DNA of 64,000 bases from Adiantum capillus-veneris (GCA_014529385.2 CM043960.1:120283043-120347042), one strand, 5' to 3'. Counted from the stretch's first letter, positions 11,680 through 23,590 are shown. The notes: generated by a model from the letters alone, not told the origin. Numbers and translations: made by a program.

Positions 11680-12300
11680 GGACGAAAGATTACATGGCCA
11701 CAGCTGCTACATCTTGCACCAAAGGTAAGGCAACAATGATCCAAAATGGTAAGTACAAGGCGCTCCAAAGCAAAGGTTGGAAACACCTACATTGATGTAG
11801 GTGCACAAATTTGTGTGATGAGTGAAGCTATGATGCTTCGGCTGGGGCTCGAGGTTGACAGGCCTTCTCCATGCAAGGCAAAGATGGCAAACAACGCAAA
11901 AGTAAAGTGTGTAGGTGTGGTAAGTGCTGTGAAGATAAAAGCTTTCAACACTGAGGTAGAAGTGGATGTTTTTGTAATGCCTACTAAGGGGGAGGACTAT
12001 CCATTAATCTTGGGAAGACCATGGTTGATGGCCATGAAGGCAAAAGAGGACTGAGGCACTGGCCTTCTACGCATGACTGGTAAGAAAGGGGAGACAATCT
12101 ACTACGACATGAAGACTGGCAAGCAGAAGCAAATGGACCTAGAGACATCAACAAATGAAAACACTAGTGAGTCTTCCACTTCTAAAGAGGAGACCACATC
12201 CACCAACAAAAGTGACACTTCCATCGATGTAATGGGTATCATCATGAAGGATCCACAAAGGGTAAGCACAACTGGAAATCCATCACCATAAGGGCAACGC
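11680..12300 (+). pseudogene. Gypsy B protease region remnant
   Basis: A retropepsin-like domain is readable at 11746-12054: YIDVGAQICVM in place of the usual hydrophobic-D-[ST]-G-A/S, followed by VFVMPTKGEDYPLILGRPWL, the typical flap-to-LGRPWL end. The active-site triad reads D-V-G rather than D-S/T-G, which argues against activity. The frame is the same as for gag and RT; stops at 12052-12054 and 12289-12291 interrupt it. Confidence 0.8.
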
Positions 12301-13296
12301 AATGAAGAGGAAAGTAAATCACCTGGCCTAGGAGAAAGTAGATTGAAGGGTATGTTGTCTAAGGAGTTAACAATTGAGGAAAAAGATAATTTTTTGCAAA
12401 TGTTGATGGGATTTTTTGACCTGTTCATTGACAACTATGAGAGAATCACAGGTATTACAGTAGTGAAACACCATATTAAGTTGAAGAAAGGGGTAAAACC
12501 AGTTGTGCAAAAGCTACGACGACTAGGGGTCATACAAGAAAATGCACTCCTGGCCGAGGTAAGGAAGCTACTAGAAGCAGGGTTCATCTATCCTGTAGAA
12601 AACTTAGAGTGGGTGTCACCCGTAGTAGTGACGCCTAAAAAGAATGGTAAGTGGAGGGTCTACGTTGACTACAAACCACTAAATGCAGCGACAAAGAGAG
12701 ATCACTTTCCTCTCCCTTTATTGGATGAAATTTTGAATGAAGTGGCGGGTTTTGAATGCTACACCGTGCGTGATGGTTATTCCGGGTATTTTCAAATATG
12801 CATAGCCTTGGAAGATCAGCTAAAAACCACTTTCATTACGCTATGGGGTTGTTTTGCATTCAGAGTTATGCCATTTGGTCTCACAAATGCACCTGCCACA
12901 TTCCAAAGATATGTCACATATGTCTTTCAACCGTTCTTTGGAACATCCATAAGAGTTTTCATTGATGATTTTTGTATATATAGCCCTCGCATTTCACACT
13001 TAGAAAAGGTAACTGAGGGTTTGGCAAGGTTGCAAAGCCTAGGTGGGCAATTAAATGTGGACAAATGCCACATTGGGGAAGGTAAAGTCATTCTGTTAGG
13101 CCATGAAATTTCAGCAAAAGGTATCAGCGCCGATCCAAGTAAGGTGTCCGCACTCATAGCCCTACCTTCACCAACAACCACACGTCAACTGGTCTCCTTT
13201 TTACAAAAGGTGAGGTACTTGAGTAGATTCATACATCTACTATCACAACTTGTTCTACCACTGCAACAGCTCACTCAAAGATCAACTTTCACCTAG
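12301..13296 (+). pseudogene. Gypsy B reverse transcriptase
   Basis: A clear Ty3/Gypsy RT runs through the 317 residues encoded from 12343. Markers are VVTPKKNGKWRVYVDYKPLN (12628-12687), HFPLPLLDEIL, DGYSGYFQI (12772-12798), MPFGLTNAPATFQR (12868-12909), the catalytic FIDD at 12958-12969 and LGHEISAKGI (13099-13128). The domain itself is uninterrupted and all catalytic aspartates are present. It ends at a TAG (13294-13296) in the connection to RNase H. The same frame is used from 10.6 to 13.5 kb, so most damage is nonsense rather than frameshift. Confidence 0.93.
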
Positions 13297-13720
13297 AATG
13301 AGGAGAGCGAACATCACTCCAACAAGGTAAAGGAGGTCTTAGCCACCCTACCAACTATCTCACCACCTAAGTGGGATGAAAAATTCTATGTCACCTCAAG
13401 TGTGGGTGATGACTCCTTGGGCGCTGTGCTACTCCATAAGGATACAACAACATCTTTCATGAGGCCAATTTATTTCTCCAACCGAATGATGACAGCAGCA
13501 GAGAAAGGTTTCATCCATGTGGAACACCTAGTCCTAGCTCTTAGTTTTGCAACGTGACAAAGTTTAGGTCATATTTGTTGCCTAAGCAATTTGTGATTCT
13601 AACCATGGATGAGATGTTTCCCTATGTTGTACATCACATGGATGTTTCTGCTAGGATTACTAAATGGCTAGTTTGTCTGCAAGAATTTGACTACACGGTA
13701 TAGGATTAAAATGTGGAATT
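13297..13720 (+). pseudogene. Gypsy B RNase H remnant, truncated
   Basis: In the RT frame after its stop: a connection segment with PTISPPKWDEKFYVTSSVGD and LGAVLLHKD, then MRPIYFSNRMM and EKGFIHVEHLVLAL, typical of the Gypsy RNase H domain. After about 13555 a stop and frame change occur, and similarity (PYVVHHMDVSARITKWL-like) fades by 13710. Integrase and the 3' LTR are missing, so the element was truncated. Confidence 0.85.
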
Positions 13721-13869
13721 TTATGATAATTACTTTTGTCACTCATGGTTTTGAGAAACCATGTATATTCAAAGAAGGCTAAGTATAGATTACACATTAC
13801 AGGTGAGCAAGAAAATCCCATGGGAATGCCCTAGCTTTTCTTAAAGCACTATCCTCGGAAGAGGATGGT

Positions 13870-15160
13870 ACAGTTATCAAGTACCGAAGATAAGTTTTAT
13901 ATCATGAAAGTGAAGGGGATGAGAAGATTGTGGTTTTTTAATCCATCTAGGTTTTCTGGAGAGCGATATGTAAAAGAAGCCATTAGTCCTAGCATTTTTG
14001 AAGGCTAGTTTAATCATCTGAGATAGAACATCTTTCAGTCCTAATTCACCTTCCAAAGCTATATTCTTATAGCACTGAGTAATATCAACTGTGAAAAGAT
14101 GGAAAATTTGTTTAGGGAGGTTTAGTGTAACCTCAGTGGCATTTTTACCAATCAGAATGGGTTATAGTGAATTTGAAGAAAGTTAGAGCAGATTTTTTGT
14201 TTAGATGCATAGACATTCTCAAATTTTGAAAGAATCAAGTCAAGACAAAGGGTAATATCTTTGGTAAAAAAACAATTCAAGGCATCAGATATCCATCTAA
14301 ACTTATGCTTATGTAACTTATAGGTGGGGAAAAGTACACGAAGTTTTGTATTTTTTATAGAATACCCTATACTTTCAAGATGTTTTGAAATATCATAGGT
14401 GACCTCATAAGGGGAAGTATTAAGTGGTGTGAATTCCTTCCCAAAAATCCTAGAGTGAGTTGCATTCCAAGCCAAGTTTGTGTATATAAGAGTGGGACAA
14501 TTGGAACTTTTATCAAGTCCAACAATAAACTAGTTATGTGAAAGTTTTTGAAAATCGTCAGCTAGTTGTGGTGTGATCTAAGTGCTCTTAATAGACATCC
14601 ACTAAAAAGCTATATGCGATATCTTTTGAAAGAAGCATTTTTCAACCAATTTAACCAAGTCCATTAGATTGTCTTCTCCAGTCGGAGAGTACCGACAAGG
14701 TCAGTTAAAAAGCTAAGTAAAGTTGTTAAGCAAGATATGGGTTTTTAGGAAAAGTGGGTATGTGATTGAGTCCCTTAGCAAGGACTTTCTTTATTATGGT
14801 ATTTTCGATGAGATCTAGATTACAAGTGCAGACATGTAAGCCATAAGTATCAAAATCTCTGCAGTATGGGATAAATGTATCACAAACACAATCAGGCATA
14901 GTGTTGTGTTGTAAGAAATCATTACTGTAGACCACATTTTTCATAGGTTGTAGGTTAAAAAGTTTCAGGTTTGGTGCATGCTGTGACTGTCCTACTCCCA
15001 TTTTGGTTTCTTCCTTGAAACTCACACTTTTGGATCCCTTAGCCATATAGATATATGATCTCTCTAAAGAAGCATCAGACAGACTTTCCTCCCAGATCGT
15101 CTCCAAGGTAGGTACAGTCCCTTGATTTACACTACCCTTCATTGAAATATGGCTTGATTG
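13870..15160 (-). pseudogene. Penelope-like retroelement RT remnant
   Basis: Read from 15142 downward. The first part (15142-14726) contains PDCVCDTFIPYC and then LDLIENTIIKKVLAKGLNHIP, resembling the cysteine-containing N-terminal segment and the L-x-KG-x-x-x-x-P motif seen before the RT of Penelope-like elements. The second part (14475-14152) has VLFPTYKLHKHKFRWISDA, the counterpart of the PK-x-HK...R-x-I block. After a frameshift, around 14110-14050, FTVDITQCYKNI carries the RT motif A aspartate. The fragment stops near 13870, before the catalytic motif C, so it is 3'-truncated. No GIY-YIG endonuclease is visible. Assignment is by motif recognition only; a LINE RT is the alternative but fits less well. 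Confidence 0.55.
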
Positions 15161-17200
15161 GTCTCTAGTACTATGGTGGTTATTGCTTTACAGTTGTTGG
15201 GTTATTGCACAATTCAGTGCCAAATTGAATTTTGAAGACACCATTATGCTATCAGGGACTAGTGCTAACTCTGGTGCTAATCTGCGTCTTTTATGTTTCA
15301 AAAGGTCTTGGATCACGATCCATGCACCCTAGGGTCACAATCACTTGATATTAGCACACAGGTTTGTCATAGTCTCTTGATACCTATTGAGTGATTTTTA
15401 GGTGGTTTGATTCCCCTTAGGTCTCTCAAAGGTCACTTTGTCAGTCTATTTTGTGGTTTTTGGTCTTGATTTACTTTATACTTGTTTGAGTCTCTTCTTG
15501 AAGTTTTTTGTTACCCTTGTTTTTGGAGAAGTTGTTTGTGTTGGTCTTTACTACAAGTGTGTAAGGTTACAATCCCAAAATCTAACATGGGGACATGGAT
15601 TGTGATCCATGTTCCAACAGATCACAACCCCAAACTTGGTCAAATGGTTACTTGAAGTCTACGGAGTCTACTATCCACTTATTTTTGGATTTGAAAACCT
15701 TTCTCTTTGATCCATGTTCCTACACGTTTTGGCTTGAAACTTTCTAGATCAGCTCTCTTTAACTTGGTCAACCCCTTTACCCGCTCATTTTTGGGTTTGT
15801 ATTTTCTTTTGAGCTCAAACCATCATATTTCTAGAATTTTAGATTTTATGATTCTTCATCCCTGATCCTTTTTGCTTAATTTGATGGTTATAGATGCTAC
15901 CTAACCTACTCCTAATTGCAGAATTGAATCATATGACTAAACATCAACAAATCGTGCAAAGCTAGAAGAAAAATGCAATATGGAACAATACTTTCAAAGC
16001 ATCATAGAATATGCAGAATGAAATGCTTTCGTATCTCGCTCAAAACTCCTAATACCTCTCAAGAGCACACCTAGCAAGTCCTCGACTTCTAGCCTCTACC
16101 AAGCGCTAAACCCTGTGTCTAGCTGCCCGACTACTAAAATGTAAATGTATTGGAAATCAAAATAAAAATCTTTAAGTAAAATGCTCTGACTAGGTCAGTC
16201 ACCACCTGATCATCACTATCCACGACAACGGTGCCAATGTTAGCGGGTTGTCGATGGACGTCTACATCATAGCTTTCTGGAACTAACATAATTTCAATAC
16301 TCAGGGAAGCAACTCTGACGGGGAGCGGAGACTCTTTGAGGGTGTCAACCTCAAGAAGTGAATCTACGAAACGGCAAGACCTCTAGCATCTGCAAAACTA
16401 TCACTCTTTGATCTGGCAACCTGCTTATGTTCTGTGTCAGCGCACTCATCCATTGACACATTTTAGAACTTGAAAATAGTCCAAATTCTATGAAACTTTG
16501 GGAGGAGGTACACGACACTTAGGGGCACTAACCAACCAAGTTTTTTTGCAATCCAATGAGGTACCCAAATCACAATCCATCATGATCAAGGTCCTAGAAA
16601 TTGCAACAAAACATACAAAAAGGTTTCCCTAGAGTCTAGAAACATTCTCCTATGCTTGGAAGGTCAAAAAATAGTCATTACCACACTCAAATCAGCAAGA
16701 TTTAGCCTACTAATGCGTAGTTGTAAATCACAACAGACTCAACAATGAATACACTCAAATGAAAGAGAAATAAAGAAGGAACACATTGCAAGTTTTGGAA
16801 TCAAAATGTGATTACAGAGCTTAATATATGAGATTACAAGGCGCATGAGAGTAGCCGCTCTCAGTCGTACCTAGGGCTCTCTTGGTGAGTGACCGACTTT
16901 ACAAGGCTGAGACTCATTTATAAATTATACAACTCGGATGTAGCATAGACAAACTCAAGATGATCCAAATAAAATTAGAGACTCTCATATAATTACAAAG
17001 GCTTTTTAGAAAATAATAGATATCCAAATTTGGGCTAAAAATGAAGGGGGAACTTGACGGGGCCTGTCTGGTTGGTTTGGCTATTTTGTCTGGCTATTTG
17101 GCTGCCAACAATGTATTACATGGCATCAAGAGTCTAAACTTGGAGTTACACATGCATCAGGTTGAGATAGAGGAAGATTTGATAGACTCTGACCCACCTC
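15161..17200. other. Unassigned stretch
   Basis: About 2 kb without convincing coding similarity or visible repeat structure, apart from a small perfect palindrome near 15590-15610 (CATGGAT-TGTG-ATCCATG). It may be old decayed retroelement DNA. Confidence 0.5.
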
Positions 17201-17639
17201 TATGATACCCCATGGAGTTAAACAACTCCTATGGGAAAGTTCTATATAGCAGATTATTGCTTTTTGGGTATCCCATTGATAATGATTATAAGGCATGGCA
17301 AATTCATGAACGCCATGTCAATAATGGTGGTTTCTATTGCCCCAAGGAATGCAAGAGTGGAGCATACATGGCTAGAATAAGAATAACTATCAAGAGGGTG
17401 CATGAACTCATGACCATTTCTCCCTCTTGCACCAATAGAGCCCTCTGTTGCAAAGCCTCCTACTTCAACATCTTCACCTCCAGCTGCTACATGCATAGAG
17501 ACACCAATGCATGTTTGGTTTTCATCGTTTACTTCATCTAGCAAGCTCTTCTTCTCCACAAAACCACTCTCATAGAGCTCAAAGATGGGGAATCATGGCA
17601 TTGTATCAGCACAAGCCATGCAAGTAGTTCTCAATGAGA

Positions 17640-17820
17640 AAAACCAAGCCAGAGTAGACCTCAAGTAGGGATTAGCACCAAGGCAACCTCAACCTATTTC
17701 CACATATGTCTTTCAAGATAGAGAAAACCTCACGTAGGGATTAGCACTAAGGAAACCTCAACTAGTACTCTCATATCAATATATTGACAAGTATGTCTTT
17801 CAAGATAGAGGAAGGGAATT
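17640..17820. repeat. Short tandem duplication with GTAGGGATTAGCAC motif
   Basis: A roughly 65-bp motif appears two to three times in a row. It is marked by TAGGGATTAGCAC, then AACCTCAAC, then ATGTCTTTCAAGATAGAG (about 17667, 17733 and a partial near 17788). The copies are diverged. Confidence 0.6.
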
Positions 17821-18379
17821 TTTGTAGAACTAGGGTATGATGGTCTTTGGGTTCTTCTCCATCATAGAACAAGTGGTGGACACCTTCGATGCTAATACAA
17901 TTATATTTGTGGTTAATGATCGCAACCTCAAAATTAGTGTTTCTTCTATACCACATATATTTATATTGCCATTTGACCAAAAGATGCAGCCATGCAGTTT
18001 TGAGACCATTAGCATTTTTCTAAATGAAACGCCTCAAACTAGGAAGAAGAGAAAGATGGGAGGACAAGGCATTCCAGTGTCTACACTGGAACATAGGGTA
18101 GCATAAAAAATTTATATGGAGGCCATCAACCTCAAAAACTATATGACTTATGTTTCAAAAACAGCTTTTTAGTATCCTTCTCGCAAGGGACATAAACAAT
18201 AGAATGCCTATCAATCTCAGTTCTTGCCAGGTAGTAAAATGCCACCCAAGCCAAGGAGGGCACTAGCACTCAGTTGCCTTCACTAAATTTCACCATTTGT
18301 TTGCACATAAACCTAAAATTCTCTATCAATTCCTATTGAAGCTTCAACATTTGAATTTTTGTGACTGACAATGGTCTCC

Positions 18380-18640
18380 TTGTACTGGAATTTCAATGGA
18401 ATTCACTAATGCTGCACTTAACTATAGATAAAAAATCCTCCACTATGAAAACGTAATAAATCTCAACTCTGAATTGGCATAAAGGAAAGATGGAATGACT
18501 ATTAATCCATGTATTGATGCACTTGATGTGATAGGAATGCTTGCATTTGGAAAGAGTTCAAAAGATATCATGGATGTCAAAGCGACAGAGGCACACAACA
18601 CACTCAAGTCCTTTTTTGAACTCATGGTGAGTGAAAGAGA
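18380..18640 (-). pseudogene. ATL-type RING-H2 finger pseudogene, copy B
   Basis: Read downward from about 18620, the translation gives KKGLECVVCLCRF, then after one stop LSKCKHSYHIKCINTW and INSHSIFPLCQFRV. This is the RING-H2 pattern of plant ATL E3 ubiquitin ligases (CX2C ... C-x-H-x2-H-x2-C ... CPxC). The last pair is damaged: the expected CPLC reads FPLC. Functional ATL proteins bind E2 enzymes at membranes; no membrane segment was found here, only the finger and about 40 residues after it. A diverged second copy lies at 30870-31229. Confidence 0.7.
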
Positions 18641-18680
18641 GAAAGTTAGAAGGATCTTAGTTATGGAACGATTGATGTTT

Positions 18681-18687
18681 GGGGGGG

Positions 18688-18745
<58 letters not shown>
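18681..18745. repeat. (G)10(AG)n microsatellite
   Basis: Ten G followed by a 55-bp pure AG run, immediately upstream (in gene sense) of the RING-H2 pseudogene. Confidence 0.95.
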
Positions 18746-18747
<2 letters not shown>

Positions 18748-18799
18748 CTTGTACAAATGTTGTTATATGAGATCCAAGTGCCATTAAGGGAAGTTTGAG

Positions 18800-21500
18800 A
18801 TCTCTTTTTTTCCTTTTAATGTTTAGAGAGAGAGTGCTCTAAGCTAATGAGGGGATAACTTCCGTTATAGAATCTTCTGTTTGGAAATTGTATTTGTTTT
18901 TTGAATCTTCTCATGGTCTCCTTTTCCCTCCCCTCTTTGTCCCACCTCCCCTTCCCTCATCTTTCCTCCTCTTCCTACTTTCCTCTCTTCACCCCCATCT
19001 ACTATGCATCTTATTCTCCTTAAGAAATGGAGTACACTTGATCTAAATGCCCTAGCACATGCATTGAATCCATCACCACTTATGCCACATTAGATGAGCA
19101 CAACCAATGGATCCCAATATCTATAACCAAGGGTAGTTGGATTATAATGCAACAGATTAGGAGAAGAAAATCCTCGTCTAAGAACCCATTCTTGTCATGC
19201 TAGAAAGGGAGAGTAAAATACTTTGAACTTATTGAGACAAGAAGACAGTGAAAGAGGTTTTAGTACAACATGTTTACATGCACAAGGAGCTTCATCCACA
19301 ACCCAAAAGCTCAAATCTTCCTCTGCACAGAGCTAACTGTAAGTGTTTCTCACATGTTTGTGGTTCTCTTCTTGTTTGTTTCTTAGATGTACACATTAGA
19401 TTATCTTTTGTACTTGATTGTTATAATTTTGCTTTGTGGTTCTCTACTACGTTTGTGGTTTTCTAAATGATTCTTATAATTTTGGTTGATGGTTCTCTCC
19501 TATGCTCATTACAGACCTATATCCCTTAAGCATAGAGGAATGGAAACAAGTGGTCATAGATATTTTAGATGTCTAGCATGGATCCATTGGTGAAGAGATT
19601 TACAAAGGGAGAACACATAGTTATGTGACAGAAAAAGGGATTTTCTTTTATGATAATTTTTATATCTCACCAAGATCTATGAAGGATTCGGGCACTATCA
19701 ACAAGGTTGCACTGCCTAGTTTTATAAGTGGAGAGTGGCCATTGCCAAGCTCAGTAATAAGTGAAATCTATAGGTGCAAGATCTTCTATGCAATTCAAAA
19801 ATGTCAAAAGACCAACATTGCAAGCAAGTTGAGTAAAATTTCAATTTTTATTCCCATCATTTTCTTTGTGGATTTCTTTGCAAATGTTGATGTGAAAGTG
19901 TCTATAACAATGATGTCGGTTACGTACTTAAACAGTGAAGATGTGCTAGAATTTTTGGATGAGGGTTGGAGTTGAAAAAAACTGAATGGGGTACTTTGCA
20001 AAGTGCAATCCGGATCCATTACCTGTAAATACATGATCCATGCCCAAAACTTCATTATTGCATTTTTTTTTTATAGTGGATGGCATCATGAGAGGGGGAC
20101 TTTGTACCTTTAGACCAAAACATAGATGATTTCAATGATAAACCCATTGATGTATGGATGCACAATGAACACTTGGAAACATTGAAGATAAGAACCAAGT
20201 GCTCATTGTACCAAGTGAAGCATGAGTTACACAATGAAGATGAAAATTTACCTTCAACTTTTTCTTTTCAAAGCACACACACACACATCCTTGTTGAAGG
20301 ATTGTTAGTCCCTTGTAATTCCTACTTGCTGTAGTTGTCTATATCGCCATCTAAGCTCTACCTTGAGAGCACATGGGTGGATGATGGAGTCACTTTGTAA
20401 TAGTGTGCTAATCTAATTTTTTTGATTTGCCACTGATCTACTTTGCATTGTATCTCTCTCTACTCTCCTTGCTACTATATCCTTATTGTATTCCGCATTT
20501 CTTACAAATAATATTTTTTTAATGGAAATTTTTTTGTGTGACCTATTCTTACTTTTCCTAATTTTTAATATGGATTGCAGGTCTGGAGGAGAATTGAGAA
20601 GAAATTTTCATGCCAAGAAGTACCAAAATGGATAGTACATCTTCTTCCAAGCTAAAGCATATGCAAATTGTATCAAATTGGTATTTTGTACAAATGTTGG
20701 TTGTCTCTTCTTGTAGTAGACTGACATTTTGTACATTTCCATATCAATGACAAATGACATTTTGGTTTAGATGTCTTCATTTTATTTGATTTATTGTTCG
20801 GATGTCTTTTTTTTTTAATTTTTCATATCTTGTTTGATGTCAATGTCGTCAATATTGTATGCCTTCACAACACAATAAATAGGTCATCTTGGTTTACGTT
20901 TGTCACCCTTCTCCTCCTCTTCCTCTTCCTCTTCCTCTGAGCAACAGATCAAGAGTAATGGGTAAGGATTATGGATCCTCTTCCTCATTTCCTTTGAGCA
21001 AGAAGAAAAGGAGAATAGGGATAAAAATCCCATGAACAAGAAAAGAAAGAGAAGGAGGAGAGGGAAGAGGTGGAAGACCCTGAGCCAATTTTCATTATCT
21101 CAACTTACTTGAAATAACTCACACCATGGTTGGCAGATTTCTTAGGCCCTTCTAGGGTAGGGGTTGGAGGATGGCATGGATTATGGATTGGGCCTTGACA
21201 TGTTTCTATCAACACAATTGGACTATGAAAAACATGTAGAGACAATTGCAAGGGCTACCACAATTGCAACAAAAGTTGAAGGATTGTATTGGGAGCTACA
21301 CAAGAGATGGATCTAATGAAAGTTTTAAAACTTACGTCATACTCTCAAGGAGAGAATTTTTAATGTTTTCTCTCTCCAAAACAATATGAGTATGTAATTT
21401 TGTCTCTTTACAAAATTCTCTCAAGTAGAGAGTATGTAATGTTCTCAAGTAGAGTATGTCAAGAAGGTTTCTACTTCACAAAATTCTATTTACAGAAAAT
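18800..21500. other. Unassigned AT-rich stretch
   Basis: No coding similarity was recognised. Weak open stretches (for example 19625-19975 on the plus strand) show no known motif. A CTTCCT repeat block is at about 20917-20940. Confidence 0.45.
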
Positions 21501-21559
21501 TGCTTTGCTATTTATAGAATTTTGCTTCACAAGATACTTTTAGGGGTTCTCAAAGTCCT

Positions 21560-21780
21560 AGGACTCTTTGTTGTGCTAGCTTCCTATGTTTTCCTTGGGA
21601 TCTTCCTCGGTGTTTTGGGCTCTTCTTCTTTCTTCTTGACCTCCTTAGGCTCTGTCTCCTTGGCTGTCTTTCTCTATTTCTCTTCCTCCTTGGACTTTTG
21701 TTCTTGTAATGTCTACTTATTTTGCTCCTCCTTGGCATGTGTTTGTGCTATATCTAATCAACTTTTCCCTTACCCACAAA
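21560..21780 (-). other. Lys/Glu/Pro-rich coding-like segment, possible distal exon of the H3-like gene
   Basis: Read downward, one frame gives a highly charged stretch including KETEPKEVKKKEEPKTPRK, with two stops nearby. Composition resembles a disordered nuclear-protein tail. It lies downstream on the same strand as the H3-like gene, so it may be a decayed distal exon. This is inference. Confidence 0.25.
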
Positions 21781-22068
21781 ACATGGTTGTCAGTGTAGCC
21801 ATTCCTATGGATCTAGTTAAGAAAGTTTAGTGTGTTAGCTTACCCTCATAGAAATAGGTTACCCTATTTATATGGTCAAATTCTTACCCCAATAGTCTTT
21901 TTTGGATTGCAATAGGTGTAGTCAACCACTACCTTTACATTTGTTATCACTCTTCATCCATGTGATCATGAGAAATCCTCCTCCTACAATGGTGGATAAA
22001 TAAACAAAAGGGGCAATATAACTACACAATTTTAAACTCAAATTACTTACAACCTTAGAGTATCGTAC

Positions 22069-22153
22069 CTTCACATTCAAGATTTTCATGTCATCCGTGA
22101 GCTTTGTGATAGGAGGACATTGCTCAATCGCCTCTATCAGCCTTGAGGCATCC
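22069..22153 (-). other. Candidate internal exon downstream of the H3-like region
   Basis: Read downward, an 85-bp segment is bounded by a splice acceptor (AAATAG at its 5' side) and a donor (AAG|GTACGATAC at its 3' side). It is open in one frame, encoding DASRLIEAIEQCPPITKLTD and on to MKILNVK. The amphipathic composition looks like real coding sequence. Linking it to the H3-like gene is inferred from strand and order only. Confidence 0.35.
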
Positions 22154-22329
22154 CTATTTCGAAATATCCAAAGCATTGTTACAAAATAACTGAAAGTGGG
22201 AGCACTGGTTAGAGTATTGGATAGTTACACTTACAACCTAGACATTCCATGGTAGCCCTAAAGAGAGTCCAATATGAAACATGTTTTATGAGTGATATCA
22301 ATTTCTATAAGACTCTAGTGAGAGCTATG

Positions 22330-23553
22330 TCAAGACCATTGGACATTGTCAAAAGCCTCCAAGATGAAACTTTGAAAATGACCTACGGTTATAGTAGAAC
22401 ATGCCTCTCATGGTAGGGGGAGGTAAGGAGTTCACAAGTTTCAATATCTATAATGGATAGCTAGTTCCTTATGTAAAAATCAGTCCTCAAATAGCGAGAG
22501 ATGGTTGGGTCAACAATGTCTACTTTCTGTTGAACATCTAACTTATAGTCATGCATCAATAATCTACAAAGAAATTCAAAGAACACTTATTATATATGAA
22601 CAATGTACAAAAAACATATAGAATGGTGATGGTTAGGCAAACCTCAAGGATGCAATAATGATACGGTCATTGATCTCTCTTTTCAAATCTTTGAGGATGT
22701 CAACACACTAAGCATCCATGTCAATATAATTTGTTCTTTGAAGAAGGTCATCCTCTAAGAAAGCAGCCACTAAGAAGCCTATGGAGTTGACACTTGACAA
22801 CAATGAAGGGAGTTGTGCTTCAACTCAGGGTGCTTCAATATCCCTGAGTTCCTTTGTTTCCATCTCCTCCCTGTCAGCTTTGGGCTCTTTCCCTTCTTCC
22901 AAAACATCATCCTCCTCTATTATCTCCTCAATCAAAATTTCAGGCTCTTTTGCCTTTCTTGATGTGGGTATGTTGAGAATGTTGAAGGTTTTCTTATCTT
23001 GCTGAGGTATTGATTTACAAATTTTACTAAATTTGTATCTTAATCTGCTTAAGACAATCATATCCTTGTCCATAACTATGACCCTGTGAGAGTGGGATGC
23101 ACATATGTATCTTGGAAGAGCTTAATTGAAAAGTCTTCAGCAGCCTCTTGCATACATGCCAAGGCACCTCTTCTCCATCTCATATCAATCTTAAACTACT
23201 CTGCTATTTTCCTACGAAGAATTTGAAAAGGAAGCCTTGGAATTGCAATTATCAAATCCTTTTGTGCTCTGTTTATCTTTCTCAAGCATCTCACATTTTG
23301 AGAGAATCTCATTTTCTTTACAAGTGGGAGTTTTATACCAACTCCCTTTTTGGTTGGTTGCTTGGAGGATCCAACTACCTTATCTCTCTTTGAGCTCTCA
23401 CCTTTGTCCATCTATGAGCTCTCACCTTTCTCCCCCTTTGAGCTCTCACCTTTGTCTATTGGTTTGAAATTTTCTGGTGTTGCTTTGCCTAGAAATCTCT
23501 TGGTTTGACATTTTCTCTAGGAACCTTCCTTGCAGTTTTTTGGTCCTTGCCAT
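22330..23553 (-). pseudogene. Histone H3-like gene with C-terminal extension and intron (degenerate)
   Basis: Starts at ATG 23553 with MARTK; shifting one base restores TARK, so the N-terminus matches histone H3 ARTKQTARK with one base lost at Q5. A long tail with GESSK repeats follows. The histone fold runs from about 23310: LRKINRAQKDL, then RLPFQILRRKIAE (H3: KLPFQRLVREIAQ), a TAG at 23198-23196, FKIDMRWRRGALACMQEAAEDF (H3: FKTDLRFQSSAVLALQEAAEAY) and LFQDTYVC. After a shift near 23102 comes HRVIVMDKDMIVLSRLR (H3: KRVTIMPKDIQLARRIR). Canonical H3 ends there. This frame continues through an acidic tail (EEIIEEDDVLEEGKE), a TGA at 22827-22825, more coding, a 79-bp GT-AG intron (22642-22564) and LLMHDYKLDVQQKVDIVDP. 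Length, tail and RW...QEAAED resemble CENH3, but loop 1 has canonical H3 length. The breaks indicate a pseudogene. Confidence 0.75.
22564..22642 (-). other. Candidate GT-AG intron in the H3-like gene
   Basis: On the minus strand the donor reads TTGAG|GTTTGCC and the acceptor TTTCTTTGTAG|ATTATTG. Joining the flanks keeps the frame (ASLR-LLMHDYK). The length, 79 bp, is normal for plant introns. Its presence argues that the locus is a gene copy made at DNA level rather than a processed pseudogene. Confidence 0.5.
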
Positions 23554-23579
23554 ATCTATAGATTAGACCTAAAAAAAGG

Positions 23580-23590
23580 AAAATATATAG
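23580..23590 (-). promoter_or_regulatory. Candidate TATA box of the H3-like gene
   Basis: CTATATATTTT on the minus strand, about 27 bp before the ATG at 23553. That is close for a TATA box to a start codon, so the 5' untranslated region would be very short; it may instead be chance in AT-rich DNA. Confidence 0.25.
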
